A DNA stretch of 47,501 nt from Phytopythium helicoides (taxonomy: Eukaryota > Oomycota > Peronosporomycetes > Pythiales > Pythiaceae), in the NCBI GenBank assembly GCA_024867545.1, contig JANFNE010000091.1, forward strand, positions 1-47,501, given 5' to 3'. The translations under genes and the position numbers were made by a program. The first letter of the stretch is position 1. The number at the start of each line of letters is the position of its first letter. Below, piece after piece: positions 1-9,675 of this stretch. A model generated the notes under the pieces. It saw nothing but the letters and a program-made list of their open reading frames with translations, was not told the DNA's origin and did not search any database.

Positions 1-89
1 TTTACCAAAAACTATTTGATTACCTTTTGTGTTTTACCTACAAGTTTACCTTTAATTGTTTTTTATATTTTGTTTTTTAGAAATAACAT
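1..89 (-). CDS. rpl16: Ribosomal protein L16, 5' part (runs off window; arm 1 copy)
   Basis: The reverse strand from 89 reads the start of mitochondrial L16, a large-subunit protein near the peptidyl-transferase centre. It matches the first ~30 codons of the intact copy at 32387-32791. Two one-base losses against that copy (in the stretches around 78-81 and 30-40) break the frame here and look like sequencing errors. Whether this arm holds a whole rpl16 or only a repeat-truncated 5' piece cannot be told, because the window starts at this point. Confidence 0.75.
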
Positions 90-104
90 AAATTTAATTT
101 TTTT

Positions 105-850
105 TTAAAAAAATCCATAATTTAATACTACAAATACCTGAAGGTGTTTTAAATTCATTCAAATGGTATTTAATATCATATTTTAAAGTATTTAATGTAT
201 TTTTCCTTTTTGATAAACTAATTTTTTTTTCGTTTTGAGCCATTTAATCTTCCTTTAAATTGTAAACGATAACCTATAAAATTAGAAAACATTTTAAAAA
301 AACTTTGAAGAATATTATTAATATTTTTTATAAATTTCTTATGTGATTTTTTTCTTTCTAATGTTTGTTTATATAATAAGATATAATATTGATATTTTTA
401 GTATATAATGCATAACTAAAATTATATATCATTTTTTTAACATCTTTATTTATTTATTATTTTTTTTTATAAAACGAAAAATTTTTCCAATATTTTTTTT
501 TAAAATTTTTAAATCATTAATTTTTACATTTTTTATAAAAATTTTAATATTATTTTCTTGAAAATAAGCATTTAAATGATTTAAAATTTTATTATAAGGT
601 AATTTATAAAAATTTTTTGAATTATAGTTATGTCGTATATAAATATAGACATAAATATTTTTTGAAACTTTAACTGTATTTATTTTAATTAATTTTATAT
701 TTTTATAATTAAAAATATTTTCAAAATATTTTCTAATTTCTAAATCAAAATGTAATAAATTTGAATATTCATTTTTTTCAACAATCCAACTTGAATGCCA
801 ATTTTCTTTTTTATTTAATCGTAAACTAATTGGTATAATTTTTGACCCAT
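105..850 (-). CDS. rps3: Ribosomal protein S3 (arm 1 copy, frameshifted)
   Basis: Small-subunit protein S3. The product begins MGQKIIPISLRLN, the canonical S3 N-terminus, followed by NWHSSW and a C-terminal block ending KTPSGICSIKLWIF. It lies in the conserved order rpl2-rps19-rps3-rpl16. One A is missing in the run at about 843-846 (arm 2 has six A's and reads in frame), which makes the main frame appear to begin inside rps19. An extra T at about 107-113 shifts the stop. The central part of the gene is cleaner here than in arm 2. About 248 residues is expected. Confidence 0.85.
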
Positions 851-860
851 AATTATTTAT

Positions 861-1096
861 ATTATTTTTTTTTTTATATATATGTTTTTTACGTGTATTT
901 ATAAATTCACCGAATTTAAAACCTATCATTTTTTCATTTATTTTAAGATTTACAAAGTTTTTCCATTATAAACATTTACAAAATGATCAACATATTCAGG
1001 TAAAATTATTAAATTTTTATTATCTATTTTAATCCATTGCTTTTTTTTTAATAAATTAACTTTAAAAAAAGGACCTTTATATTTACTTCTAGACAT
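861..1096 (-). CDS. rps19: Ribosomal protein S19 (arm 1 copy)
   Basis: Small-subunit head protein S19. The start at 1096 reads MSRSKYKGPFFKVNLL, the middle LPEYVDHFVNVYNGK, and the end KFGEFINTRKKH followed by a lysine tail; all are S19 signatures. About 78 residues, the usual length. The A-run coding the lysine tail (near 865-875) is one base shorter than in arm 2, which removes the stop and fuses the frame to rps3. It starts about 8 bases after the rpl2 stop, in the ancestral S10-operon order. Confidence 0.88.
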
Positions 1097-1103
1097 AATT
1101 AAA

Positions 1104-1908
1104 TTATTGAATAATTAATTTTTTTTTTTTTTTTTTTCGTGTTGGTTGACCTTTAGTTTATTCTACCTTGAGGTGTTACAGAAGGTCTACCTCCACTTGT
1201 TTTTCCTTCACCACCACCATGTGGGTGATCTACTGGATTTTTAGCAACACCTCTAACAACTGGTCGACGATTTAACCATCTAGAACGTCCTGCCTTACCT
1301 AATTTTATTTTTTAAAATTAATATTTGAAACAGTACCTAAAGTGGCATAACAAGTTAATAAATTAATTTTAATTCACCAGAACTTAATCTTATTTTTGCA
1401 TATTTATCATCAATTTTTTGTATTAATTGTGCTGAAGTACCTGCGCTTCTTATAAATTTACCTTTTGAATTAGGAGTTAAACTTATATTATGAATTAAAC
1501 TACCTATAGGAATATCTTTTAAAGGTAAAGCATTTCCTATTTTAATTCTGCTTGAGATGAACTTTTTAAATATTGATTAAGTTGTAAACCTTCAGGTGCT
1601 AAAATTAAAAAAGATTCTAAATCATTTTTAATATAAGCTATATTTGCAGATCTATTAGGATCATATAATATTTATTAACATAACCTTCAACATTGTTATT
1701 AGATCTATTAAAAGTTATTTTTCTATATAAACGTTTATGACCTCCACCTCTATGTCTTACAGTTATTCTACCTTGATTATTCTACCATTAGATCTTTTAA
1801 AACCTTTTATTAATTTTTTAATTTTAAATTTTTTACTTAAACTATCTTTTTTTAATAAATTGTATGTCGTTGTGATGGTGTAATGGGATTTATTTTTTTT
1901 TCTATCAT
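1104..1908 (-). CDS. rpl2: Ribosomal protein L2 (arm 1 copy, frameshifted)
   Basis: L2, a core large-subunit protein. Recognisable blocks on the reverse strand are [15 protein letters not shown] in the N-terminal half, then [12 protein letters not shown], and the conserved C-terminal [16 protein letters not shown] followed by a lysine-rich tail. About 268 residues, usual for mitochondrial L2. Several one-base homopolymer losses break this copy (for example the T-run near 1850-1858 and the region near 1309-1318); arm 2 has different ones, so the two arms together give one open frame. It diverges from rps13, whose start is 28 bases away. Confidence 0.88.
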
Positions 1909-1936
1909 TTTATATGGTATATAGATATAATCTATT

Positions 1937-2377
1937 ATGTTATATATTTTTAATAAAACAATTTCAGATTCAAAAAGTATTTTATATTCATTAACTGTTT
2001 TATATGGTATAAATGAATATCAATCTAAAAAAATTTGTAAAAATATAGGAATTAATCCTCAAATAACTATTAATAAACTTAAAAATAATCATGTAAACCG
2101 TTTGATAAATTATATTAATAAAAATATAAAAATCGAACAATTGCTAAAAAAATCAAAAAAAGATAGATTAAATGAACTTTTAGAGATAAAAAGTAATCGT
2201 GGAATAAGACAAAGTTTAGGATTACCTGTAAGAGGACAACGTACACATACAAATGCGAAGACTGCTAAAAAAATCAAAAAAATTTTTATTCAAAAACAGT
2301 CATCAAATACAAAGAAACGCTCTACTAAGTCTCAAAAAAAAAAAAAAAAAATAAATTATTTTAATAAAAATGATTAA
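1937..2377 (+). CDS. rps13: Ribosomal protein S13 (arm 1 copy, intact)
   Basis: S13 of the small-subunit head. 146 residues. It shows the helix-hairpin-helix N-terminal region (LTVLYGINEYQSKKICKNIG) and the diagnostic C-terminal GLPVRGQRTHTNAKTAKK followed by a basic tail. The frame is open and overlaps the rps11 start by 8 bases, a coupling typical of this gene pair. The arm 2 copy ends earlier because its poly-A run is a different length, so the true C-terminal end (KKKKK against [13 protein letters not shown]) is uncertain. Confidence 0.93.
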   Translation: MLYIFNKTISDSKSILYSLTVLYGINEYQSKKICKNIGINPQITINKLKNNHVNRLINYINKNIKIEQLLKKSKKDRLNELLEIKSNRGIRQSLGLPVRGQRTHTNAKTAKKIKKIFIQKQSSNTKKRSTKSQKKKKKINYFNKND

Positions 2378-2746
2378 AAAAAAATATAAAAATAAAAATA
2401 CTTTAATTTTAGGTAATCTTCATGTAAAATGTAGTTTAAAAAACACTCTTTTAAGTTTAACTAAACATAATGGTGAACTTTTAAAACAATGGTCTACTAA
2501 ATCTCTTAAAAAAACTAAATTTAAAAAAAATACACCATATAATGTTCAATTAATAATATATAAAATTAATAAATTTATTCAAATTAAAAAAAATAAAAAA
2601 ATTAAATATATATTTTAATGGAACAGGTTTAGGTAGATTCAATGTACTTAAAAATATTAAAAAAATAAAATAAAAATTGGACACGTTTTGATATAACTTC
2701 AAGACCTTTTAATGGTTGTAGAGTTAAAAAAATGAAAAGACGTTAA
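2370..2746 (+). CDS. rps11: Ribosomal protein S11 (arm 1 copy, frameshifted)
   Basis: S11 lines the mRNA exit cleft of the small subunit. The N-terminal half reads openly from 2370; the C-terminal half (FNGTGLGRFNVLK, then DITSRPFNGCRVKKMKRR) lies in another frame because of homopolymer indels near 2585-2600 and 2668-2690. The copy at 29719-30096 is open over 125 residues and shows the intact protein. The motif GCRVKKMKRR at the end is the S11 signature. It is followed 11 bases later by trnS. Confidence 0.9.
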
Positions 2747-2757
2747 ATTTTATTATT

Positions 2758-2842
2758 GGATAGGTGATCGAGTGGTTTAAGGTGTCAGTCTTGAAAACTG
2801 AAGTATTTAACAATACCGTGGGTTCAAATCCCACTCTATCCT
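2758..2842 (+). tRNA. trnS(uga): tRNA-Ser(UGA), arm 1
   Basis: Cloverleaf with acceptor GGATAGG/TCTATCC, anticodon stem TCAGT/ACTGA with loop CTTGAAA (anticodon TGA), a long variable arm as expected for class II tRNA-Ser, and T-loop TTCAAAT. Confidence 0.92.
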
Positions 2843-2846
2843 TAAA

Positions 2847-2918
2847 AAGCTAGAGACGGAATCGAACCGTCATTAAAGGATTTGCAGTCCTTTACATTAA
2901 CCATTATGTTATCTAGCC
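2847..2918 (-). tRNA. trnC(gca): tRNA-Cys(GCA), arm 1
   Basis: Reverse-strand cloverleaf: acceptor GGCTAGA/TCTAGCT, anticodon stem AAGGA/TCCTT with loop CTGCAAA (anticodon GCA), and T-loop TTCGATT. It lies convergent to trnS, five bases away. Confidence 0.92.
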
Positions 2919-3123
2919 AATATTAAATAAAATTAAAATTTTATAAAAATATATGAAAAAAAATAAAAAATTCTTTAATTATAAAAACAATATTATTTTA
3001 ATAAACGGTGCTTTATTAAAAATAACATCTATTAAGTATATTAAAAATTATCAATTAAATTTTAAAATATTTAAAGAAACTAAAAAAGATAAAAATTTAA
3101 ATACTTTTTCAAATAAAAATAAA

Positions 3124-3872
3124 TTAAATTTTATTAAAAAAATATCTATTTAAAAGAAAATATATAAATAAATATAATTCAAATAAAAAAATAAAAATTA
3201 AAATAATTATTAATTGATTTATTATTTCAGGAGGTGATATTATATTACTTATTAATATAAATTTTAAATAAAAAAATTTTCGTAAATTTATTATTGTTTT
3301 TATTTTAAAAATATTATTAAAAATTATTAAATAAAATAAAAAAAAATATATAAAAATCAAAAAAAGATAAATAAATGAAATAAAAAAAAAATTAAAATAA
3401 TTATTAATTTTTGGTTCAAATATATATTAAATAAATAATTATTTGAAAAATTTATATTTAAAAAAAAAAACCAAATATTTGGAATAATTTTTATTAAAAT
3501 AATATTTATTATTATATAATTTAAAAAAAAAAAAATAATAAATAATTTTATTATTTGAAAATTTTCATATTTAAATAAACCCTTTTTTAAAAAAAACCAA
3601 AAAAGAAATAAACTTAATTGAAAAGTAATAAATAATGAAATAAAAAAAGAAATTAATATATTTGTTGTAAAAATTTCTGTTATATTTGTAAATATAAAAT
3701 ATTTTAACATATTTTTATTAATTAATATGTTAATTAATAAAAATATTAATTGATTAGAAAAATAATAAGAAATTATAAAAAGATATAAAAAGGTAAAAAG
3801 TATTATAAAAAAATTATATTTTAATTCATATAAATGTAATTGTAAATAAGTTATTATTTTATTTTTTTTCAT
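3124..3872 (-). CDS. tatC: Twin-arginine translocase subunit TatC (arm 1 copy, one frameshift)
   Basis: TatC (also called ymf16 or mttB) is the multi-spanning receptor and core subunit of the Sec-independent twin-arginine translocase in the inner membrane. The reverse strand gives about 249 very hydrophobic residues with around six membrane segments. The N-terminal HLYELKYNFF stretch matches the TatC 'HL.ELR.R' region, and the C-terminal part holds ISPPEIINQ, the best-conserved TatC motif (SPPD/E). The product is split into 3357-3872 and 3124-3360 by a single indel in an A/T run near 3360; arm 2 is open through the second half. It lies alone between trnC and trnL on the strand opposite to the rpl14-rns block. 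A candidate partner (orf34) is at 21068. Confidence 0.85.
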
Positions 3873-3882
3873 ATATTTTTAA

Positions 3883-3966
3883 GCCTACTTGGTGAAATTG
3901 GTAAACACGATAGATTTAAAATCTGTTCCCTATAGAGGGTTATTGGTTCAAGTCCAATAGTAGGTA
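3883..3966 (+). tRNA. trnL(uaa): tRNA-Leu(UAA), arm 1
   Basis: Acceptor GCCTACT/AGTAGGT, anticodon TAA in the AGA/TCT-stemmed loop, long variable arm, and T-loop TTCAAGT. It is the first of two adjacent leucine tRNAs. Confidence 0.92.
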
Positions 3967-3972
3967 TAACTT

Positions 3973-4055
3973 ATCAAAGTGGTGAAATTGGTAAACACGT
4001 TACACTTAGGATGTAAAGCTTTAAAGCATTAAGGGTTCAAGTCCCTTCTTTGATA
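3973..4055 (+). tRNA. trnL(uag): tRNA-Leu(UAG), arm 1
   Basis: Acceptor ATCAAAG/CTTTGAT, anticodon stem TTACA/TGTAA with loop CTTAGGA (anticodon TAG), and a class II variable arm. Its D-arm is nearly identical to the preceding trnL, suggesting old duplication. Confidence 0.92.
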
Positions 4056-4132
4056 AATTCTATAATAATACATTTTAAATAAAATAAAAAAAAAATAAAT
4101 TGTTTTTTATTTTATTTATATAAAATTAAATT

Positions 4133-4503
4133 ATGATTCAAATACAAACTAAATTAAAAGTAAATGATAACAGTGGTGTAAAAATAGGACAATGTATAAA
4201 AATATATAAAAAAAAAACAGGAAAAATTGGTGATACAATATTAATTTCAGCAAAAAGTTTACGTTTAAATCAAAAAAAAAAGTTAAGATAACTAAAGGTG
4301 ATTTATTTAAGGCTTTAATTATACATACAAAATATCAAAAAAAAAGTACAATAGGTAATATGATAAAATTTGATAAAAATTGTATTATTATATTAAATAA
4401 TCAAAATAAACCTCTAGGTACTCGTATTTTTGGTCCAATTACTTCTGAATTTAGAAAACAAAAAAATTTTAAAATATTATCATTATCTTCAAATATTTTA
4501 TAA
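4133..4503 (+). CDS. rpl14: Ribosomal protein L14 (arm 1 copy, frameshifted)
   Basis: L14 of the large subunit. It begins MIQIQTKLKVNDNSG (the universal L14 start region), has GDTILISAKS in the middle, and ends with the block PLGTRIFGPITSEFR. About 123 residues, the family norm. An A-run near 4270-4281 is one base short, giving a false stop; arm 2 has 11 A's there and reads on, but carries an extra T elsewhere (in the run before the reverse complement of CAGG, near 28240). rpl5 follows after 15 bases. Confidence 0.9.
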
Positions 4504-4518
4504 GTTTTTCAATTAAAT

Positions 4519-5048
4519 ATGAATAAAAATTTTAAAAATCATTATCAAAATATTACAACATACGACTTAATAACAAAATTTAATTTTAAAAATGTATACG
4601 AAATACCTAAAATTAATAAAATTTGTTTAAATATTGGTTTTAAAAATGCTAATATTGAAAAAAAAAAATTAATAAATATAATAATACTTTTAAAATTAAT
4701 TACAAATCAAAAACCTATTGTAACTAAATCAAAAAAAAATAATATTTTTTTGAAAATTAAAAAAACTCAATAATTGGTTGTAAAGTAACTTTAAGAAAAA
4801 AAAATATTAATATCTTTTTAGAAAAATTATTAATATTTATATTACCAAATATAAATAAAATTAATTTTAATATTAAAAATAAAAATATTTTAAATTTTCA
4901 AATTAAAAATGTTTTTAAATTTTTTGAATTAAAAACAGAATTTTTAAGATTTAGAGATATACCTCCAATTGATATATCTATTCATACTAATTCAAAAAAA
5001 AATAATGAATTATACGTATTATTAAATTCATTATTTGTTATTAAATAA
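4519..5048 (+). CDS. rpl5: Ribosomal protein L5 (arm 1 copy, one frameshift)
   Basis: L5 binds 5S rRNA in bacteria and forms part of the central protuberance. The N-terminal part reads VYEIPKINKICLNIGF and the middle PIVTKSKKN; after a one-base loss in the A-run at about 4760-4766 the frame continues through IIGCKVTLRKKN to FLRFRDIPPIDISIHT near the C-terminus, all L5 blocks. Expected length is about 176 residues. Arm 2 is in frame at this point but broken near 27750. Confidence 0.88.
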
Positions 5049-5061
5049 AAAAAATTTAAAT

Positions 5062-5133
5062 GCAAAAATAGCTCAATGGTAGAGTATAACCTTGCCAAGG
5101 TTAATGTTGAGGGTTCGAATCCCTTTTTTTGCT
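5062..5133 (+). tRNA. trnG(gcc): tRNA-Gly(GCC), arm 1
   Basis: Acceptor GCAAAAA/TTTTTGC, anticodon loop TTGCCAA (anticodon GCC), and T-loop TTCGAAT. It starts 13 bases after rpl5. Confidence 0.92.
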
Positions 5134-5235
5134 TTTAAACAAAGACATAAATGGACCCAAAGGCAGTTTTTGGTATTTCCAAAAATATTAAAAGGGAATA
5201 ATATTAGAATTGACATTTATACTTTTTATTTTATT
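5134..5235 (+). other. Spacer between the two trnG genes with a GC-richer core and hairpin; function unknown
   Basis: About 100 bases without an ORF. Unlike other spacers here it has a G/C-bearing core (ggacccaaaggcag) and a perfect 7-bp hairpin TTTTTGG/CCAAAAA around 5166-5184 with a five-base loop. The arm 2 copy (27223-27324) has the same core and hairpin. It does not look like a 5S rRNA, RNase P RNA or tmRNA by eye, since no T-arm or known core motif is seen. Strand is assumed from the flanking genes. Confidence 0.35.
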
Positions 5236-5307
5236 GTGATTATAGATTAATTGGTAAATCCTTTATCTTCCAAGTAAATATTGTGGGTTCGAGTCCCACT
5301 AATCACA
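5236..5307 (+). tRNA. trnG(ucc): tRNA-Gly(UCC), arm 1
   Basis: Acceptor GTGATTA/TAATCAC, anticodon loop CTTCCAA (anticodon TCC), and T-loop TTCGAGT. Confidence 0.92.
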
Positions 5308-5310
5308 AAG

Positions 5311-5394
5311 GGAGAAATGGCTGAGTGGTTAAAAGCGGCAGACTGTAAATTTGTTGAAATAATTTCTACGTAGGTTCAAATCCTACTTTCTCCA
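5311..5394 (+). tRNA. trnY(gua): tRNA-Tyr(GUA), arm 1
   Basis: Acceptor GGAGAAA/TTTCTCC, anticodon loop CTGTAAA (anticodon GTA), and a long variable arm of bacterial type. The A-run in the D-stem side (AAAAGCGGC) is one base shorter than in arm 2. Confidence 0.9.
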
Positions 5395-5520
5395 TTTTTT
5401 TATATAATAATTATAATTAAAAAAATATATTCTTTAAGATATAATTTAATCTAAGAATGTTTTATTTTAAATTTCTGTGATTTTTTAAAAATTTATATTA
5501 AATTTTAATATAAAAATTAA

Positions 5521-6367
5521 ATAGAGTTTGATCCTGGCTCAGAATAATGCTATTGGTATGCTTAACACATGCAAGTTGAATGTTTTAAAAAACATAGCGA
5601 ACGGGTGAGTAACGCGTGAATTATCTACCTTTTAATTCAGGATAATTATATTTATAAAAATACTGAATAATTCATAAGTTTTATAACGTTAAAAGATGAG
5701 TTTGCGTAAGATTAGGTAGTTGGTAGTTTAAAAGACTACCAAGCCTACTATCTTTAGCTGGTTTGAAAGAATGATCAGCCACATTGGGACTGAGACACGG
5801 CCAAACTTTTTTAAGGCAGCAGTGAGGAATTTTGGACAATGAGCGAAAGCTTGATCCAGCAATACCAAGTGAGTGAAGAAGGCTAATTAGGTTGTAAAGC
5901 TCTTTCATTAAGGAGGAAAATGACAGTACTTAAAAAAGAAGTTCCGGCTAATACCCGTGCCAGCAGCCGCGGTAATACGGGAGGAGCGAGCATTATTCGG
6001 AATGATTAGGCGTAAAGGGTTTGTAGGTGGTTTTTTAAGTTGAAAAAAACAAATTAAAGCTTAACTTTATAAATTTTTTCAAAACTGAAAACTTGAGTAT
6101 AAATAGAGGATAATGGAATTTCTATTGGAGGGATAAAATATGTTGATAATAGAAGGAAGATCAAAAGCGAAGGCAATTATCTGGGTATATACTGACACTG
6201 AGAAACGAAAGCTTGGGTAGCGAACGGGATTAGAGACCCCGGTAGTCCATGCCGTAAACGATGAGTGCTCATATTTAGAATTTTTAGATATCAAGCTAAC
6301 GCGTTAAGCACTCCGCCTGAAAAGTATAATCGCAAGATTGAAATTCAAAGGAATTGACGGGAGTCTA

Positions 6368-6399
<32 letters not shown>

Positions 6400-7011
6400 A
6401 ATACGCGCAGAACCTTACCAACTCTTGCTAATTAAATTAAAAAATTAAATTTAATTTAAACAGGCGTTGCATGGCTGTCGTCAGCTCGTGTTGTGAAATG
6501 TTTGGTTAAATCCTTTAACGAGCGCAACCCCTATTATTAGTTGCTACTTTATTATAAAAATAAAGGCACTCTAATAAAAATGTCAATGATAGGTTGAAGG
6601 AAGGTAGGGATGACGTCAAGTCTTCATGGCCCTTATGAGTGGGCTACACACGTGCTACAATGATAATTACAATGAGAGGCAATAATGATTAAAAATTGGA
6701 GCAAATCTTTAAAGATTATCTTAGTTCGGATTATGGGCTGCAACTCGCCCATATGAAGTTGGAATCGCTAGTAATCGCAGAACAGCATGCTGCGGTGAAT
6801 ATGTTACTAGACTTTGTACACACCGCCGTCACATCCAGGAAGTTAATTATTTTTAAAATAATTTTTAATTAATTAGTTTTAATGTAAAAATTATATAATT
6901 AATATAATTTATATTAATAATTATTTTATTAAATGTTCTTAAAAAGTAATTAGTAACTTTGATGAAGTCGTAACAAGGTAGTCGTAGGGGAACCTGTGGC
7001 TGGAAGAGCTC
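5521..7011 (+). rRNA. rns: Small-subunit ribosomal RNA, arm 1
   Basis: A complete SSU rRNA of about 1.49 kb. Landmarks in order: 5' AGAGTTTGATCCTGGCTCAG, the 530 loop (gtgccagcagccgcggtaat, ~5958), the 690/790 region, gaattgacggg (~6351), gcatgtggttTAATTCGA (~6381), gacgtcaagtc (~6612), tacacacgtgctacaatg (~6645), the decoding site (~6820), and the 3' gtcgtaacaaggta (~6967). The 3' end after gtggctggaa has no CCTCC, so there is no Shine-Dalgarno partner. The decoding-site run lacks one C (caccgccgtc at 6821) that arm 2 has, an evident error. Helix 44 is extended by AT-rich sequence (~6840-6950). Ends were set from alignment by eye. Confidence 0.95.
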
Positions 7012-7104
7012 TTTAACATTCTTAAATTAAATTATATTTTAATTATTTAAAACCAAAATAATAAAAATTTTAATATCAATAAATTATAAAAAAAAAAATT
7101 AAAA

Positions 7105-7177
7105 AGGGAAAATAGTTTAATTGGTAAAATAATAGTCTCCAAAATTATTGTTATTGGTTCAAGTCCAATTTTTCCTG
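7105..7177 (+). tRNA. trnW(cca): tRNA-Trp(CCA), arm 1
   Basis: Acceptor AGGGAAA/TTTTCCT, anticodon stem ATAGT/ATTAT with loop CTCCAAA (anticodon CCA), and T-loop TTCAAGT. A CCA anticodon reads only UGG, consistent with the standard code. Confidence 0.9.
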
Positions 7178-7266
7178 TTAATTTATATTAGTATTAAATT
7201 TTATTATAATATATATATATAAACTTAATTGTTTAAGTATATTTAAAATATACTTCAAATTTTACT

Positions 7267-7829
7267 ATGAAATTATTACAAAAATTTAGTCAATATTTAT
7301 TACAAATTTTACCTATTATAAATTATACTATTTATAAAAATGAATTATGTATAAATGTTCCTTCTAATAAAATAATTCCTATACTTTTTTTTTAAAAAAT
7401 CATACAAATAGTCAGTTTAAATTATTATCAGATATTTGTGCAGTTGATTATATCAATAAAAAAAAACGTTTTGAAATTGTTTATAATTTATTAAGTATAC
7501 GTTTTAATAATCGTTTAAAAGTTAAAATATCAATAAATGAATTACAACCAGTAGATTCAATTGTTAATATTTATGAAAATGCTAATTGGGCTGAAAGAGA
7601 AGTTTGGGATATGTTTGGAATTTTTTTTTTTAATCATCCTGATTTAAGAAGAATTTTAACAGATTATGGTTTTGAAGGTCATCCTTTAAGAAAAGATTTC
7701 CCTTTAAGTGGATTTTTAGAAGTATATTATAATGAATTAAAAAAAAGAGTTGTTTATGAACCTATAAATTTATCTCAACAATACAGATTATTTGAATTTA
7801 ATAGTCCTTGGAATAAAAAAATACATTAA
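7267..7829 (+). CDS. nad9: NADH dehydrogenase subunit 9 (arm 1 copy, one frameshift)
   Basis: Nad9 (NuoC, 30 kDa subunit) sits in the peripheral arm of complex I next to Nad7. The start at 7267 reads [16 protein letters not shown]; the C-terminal half contains [30 protein letters not shown] and RKDFPLSG, the diagnostic NuoC signature. About 187 residues. A T-run at about 7385-7393 is one base short, producing a false stop; arm 2 differs in the same run. It follows trnW and precedes cob by 49 bases. Confidence 0.93.
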
Positions 7830-7878
7830 TTTATTTTAAAATAATATTTGTTTTTAGGTTTAATTCTATTTCATTTAA

Positions 7879-9030
7879 ATGAGATGGAATCAAAAATCTT
7901 TATTTGCAGTTCTTAATAATCATTTAATAGATTATCCGACACCTATTAATTTTAATTATTTTTACGGATTTGGTGTTTTAGCTGGATTAATGTTAGTTAT
8001 ACAAATATTAACAGGTATTTTTTTAGCAATGCATTATACACCACATATTGATTTAGCTTTTAATAGCGTAGAACATATTATGAGAGATGTTAATAATGGT
8101 TGGTTAATTAGATATGCACATGCTAATGGTGCTTCATTTTTTTTTATAGTTGTTTATGTACATATTTTTAGAGGTTTATATTATGGTTCATATATAACCC
8201 CAAGAGAAAAAGTATGGTGTTCAGGTGTTATTATTTTTATTTTAATGATGGCTACTGCTTTTATGGGTTATGTTTTACCATGGGGACAAATGAGTTTTTG
8301 GGGGTGCTACCGTTATTACTAATTTATTTTCAGCAATACCTTTTATTGGTAAAGATATTGTTGATTGGTTATGGGGTGGTTTTGCTGTTGATAATCCAAC
8401 TTTAAATCGTTTTTTTAGTTTACATTTTACTTTTCCTTTTGTAATTGCAGGTGCAGTTATTATACATTTAGCTTTATTACATGAAGTAGGATCAAATAAT
8501 CCTTTAGGTTTAACAATAAAAACAGAAAATATCCCTTTTTATCCTTATTTTTATACTAAAGATCTTTTTGGTGTAATGGGTTTATTATTAGTTTTTTTTA
8601 TTTTTGTTTTTTATTACCCAAATACATTAGGTCATCCAGATAATTATATTGAAGCAAATCCAATGAAAACACCTTTACATATTGTACCAGAATGGTATTT
8701 TTTACCTTTTTATGCAATTTTAAGATCTATTCCAAATAAGATTGGTGGTGTTATTGCAATGTTTGGTTCTTTAATTGTAATGTTAACTATACCTTTTACT
8801 AATTCTTCTGAAATTAGAAGTACAGCTTTTAGACCTATATTTAAAGTATGTTATTGGTTATTAGTTGTTGCTTTCTTTATTTTAGGTTGGATAGGACAAA
8901 TGCCTGTAGAATACCCTTATACAGAAATAGGTATTGTTAGCATGATTTATATTTTTTTTTCTTTATAGTAATTATACCTTTTTTAGGTAAATTTGAATCT
9001 TTTTTAATTCGTTATAAAGTAAAAAATTAA
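7879..9030 (+). CDS. cob: Apocytochrome b (arm 1 copy, frameshifted)
   Basis: Cytochrome b of complex III, about 383 residues. It starts [20 protein letters not shown]. Haem-ligand regions AMHYTPHI and [12 protein letters not shown] are present, as are the second His pair ([21 protein letters not shown] region) and the quinol-site PEWY motif ([14 protein letters not shown]). The run at 8300-8304 has five G's where arm 2 has four, and one T is lost near 8950; both shift the frame and neither is shared with arm 2. The gene ends RYKVKN-stop and is followed by orf178 on the same strand after 84 bases. Confidence 0.95.
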
Positions 9031-9114
9031 TTTTAAATATAAATTTATAAAATAATTTAATTTATTTTATAAATTTAATAATTAAATATAATTATATATT
9101 TTTATTAAAAAAAA

Positions 9115-9650
9115 ATGAGAGATTATTTATTAGATTTATGGGATTTTTCTGAAAAAATAGAAAAAATCACTATTATTTTTTCAAAAAAATATCGATGATA
9201 ATAATTTAGATTCTTTATTAGATAGAGAATCTTATACAAATGAAATTCAAAATATTATAAAAGAGTATTCTATTTATATAGAAGAATTTGAAAATGATGA
9301 AAATTTTTCTCAAAAAATTAAAAAGAATTTGGTTCAGAAATTTATAAACAATTTAAAAAAAAATATTCTAATGTTTTAGCTGATCATAAAATTATAAAAG
9401 AAAAATTTAAAAAAAAAATAGATACTACAGAAGATAGTTTTATTTATGGATTTGGTGAAGATAAAAAATTATCACCAAATGATACATTTGCAATGGGCTT
9501 TGATCATACTGGAAATAATTTTGAATAGGATTTGGTTCAGAACCTTGTTTTGATTATTCTGATAGTTATATTTTAAGTTCTAAACAATTATTAGATTTTT
9601 TAGAACAACAAGTAGATAATATTGGATATATATTATCTACTTTAATATAA
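9115..9650 (+). CDS. orf178, unknown acidic protein (arm 1 copy, frameshifted)
   Basis: I do not recognise this gene. Reading the two arms together gives one open frame of 178 residues, beginning MRDYLLDLWDFSEKIEK and ending FLEQQVDNIGYILSTLI. The N-terminal ~100 residues are charged and probably helical; the C-terminal part has three Gly-Phe-rich turns (IYGFGED, AMGFDHTG, EIGFGSEP). No membrane segment is seen. It is not lysine-rich like the ribosomal proteins here. Arm 1 has an extra A near 9166, a lost A near 9335 and a lost A near 9525 relative to a good frame; arm 2 has different errors. Because two error-bearing copies agree on one frame, it is probably a real gene. It sits between cob and a palindrome at the repeat boundary. 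Confidence 0.7.
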
Positions 9651-9675
9651 ACTAAAATATTAATATATATTAAAT

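Noticed and set aside
2953..3153. 66-codon plus-strand frame
   Set aside because: It lies partly antisense to the end of tatC and in its AT-rich flank, has a low-complexity Lys/Asn composition, and is broken in the other arm.
5134..5235. 5S rRNA or tmRNA
   Set aside because: None of the 5S core motifs and no tRNA-like T-arm/acceptor pairing is visible; left as an unassigned structured spacer.
5681..6294. Minus-strand frames across rns (also mirrored at 26156-26416)
   Set aside because: Antisense to conserved SSU rRNA; these frames follow from the rRNA sequence and are not genes.
8214..8405. Alternate frame within cob
   Set aside because: Overlaps cob and arises around the false extra G; the cob frames carry all conserved motifs.
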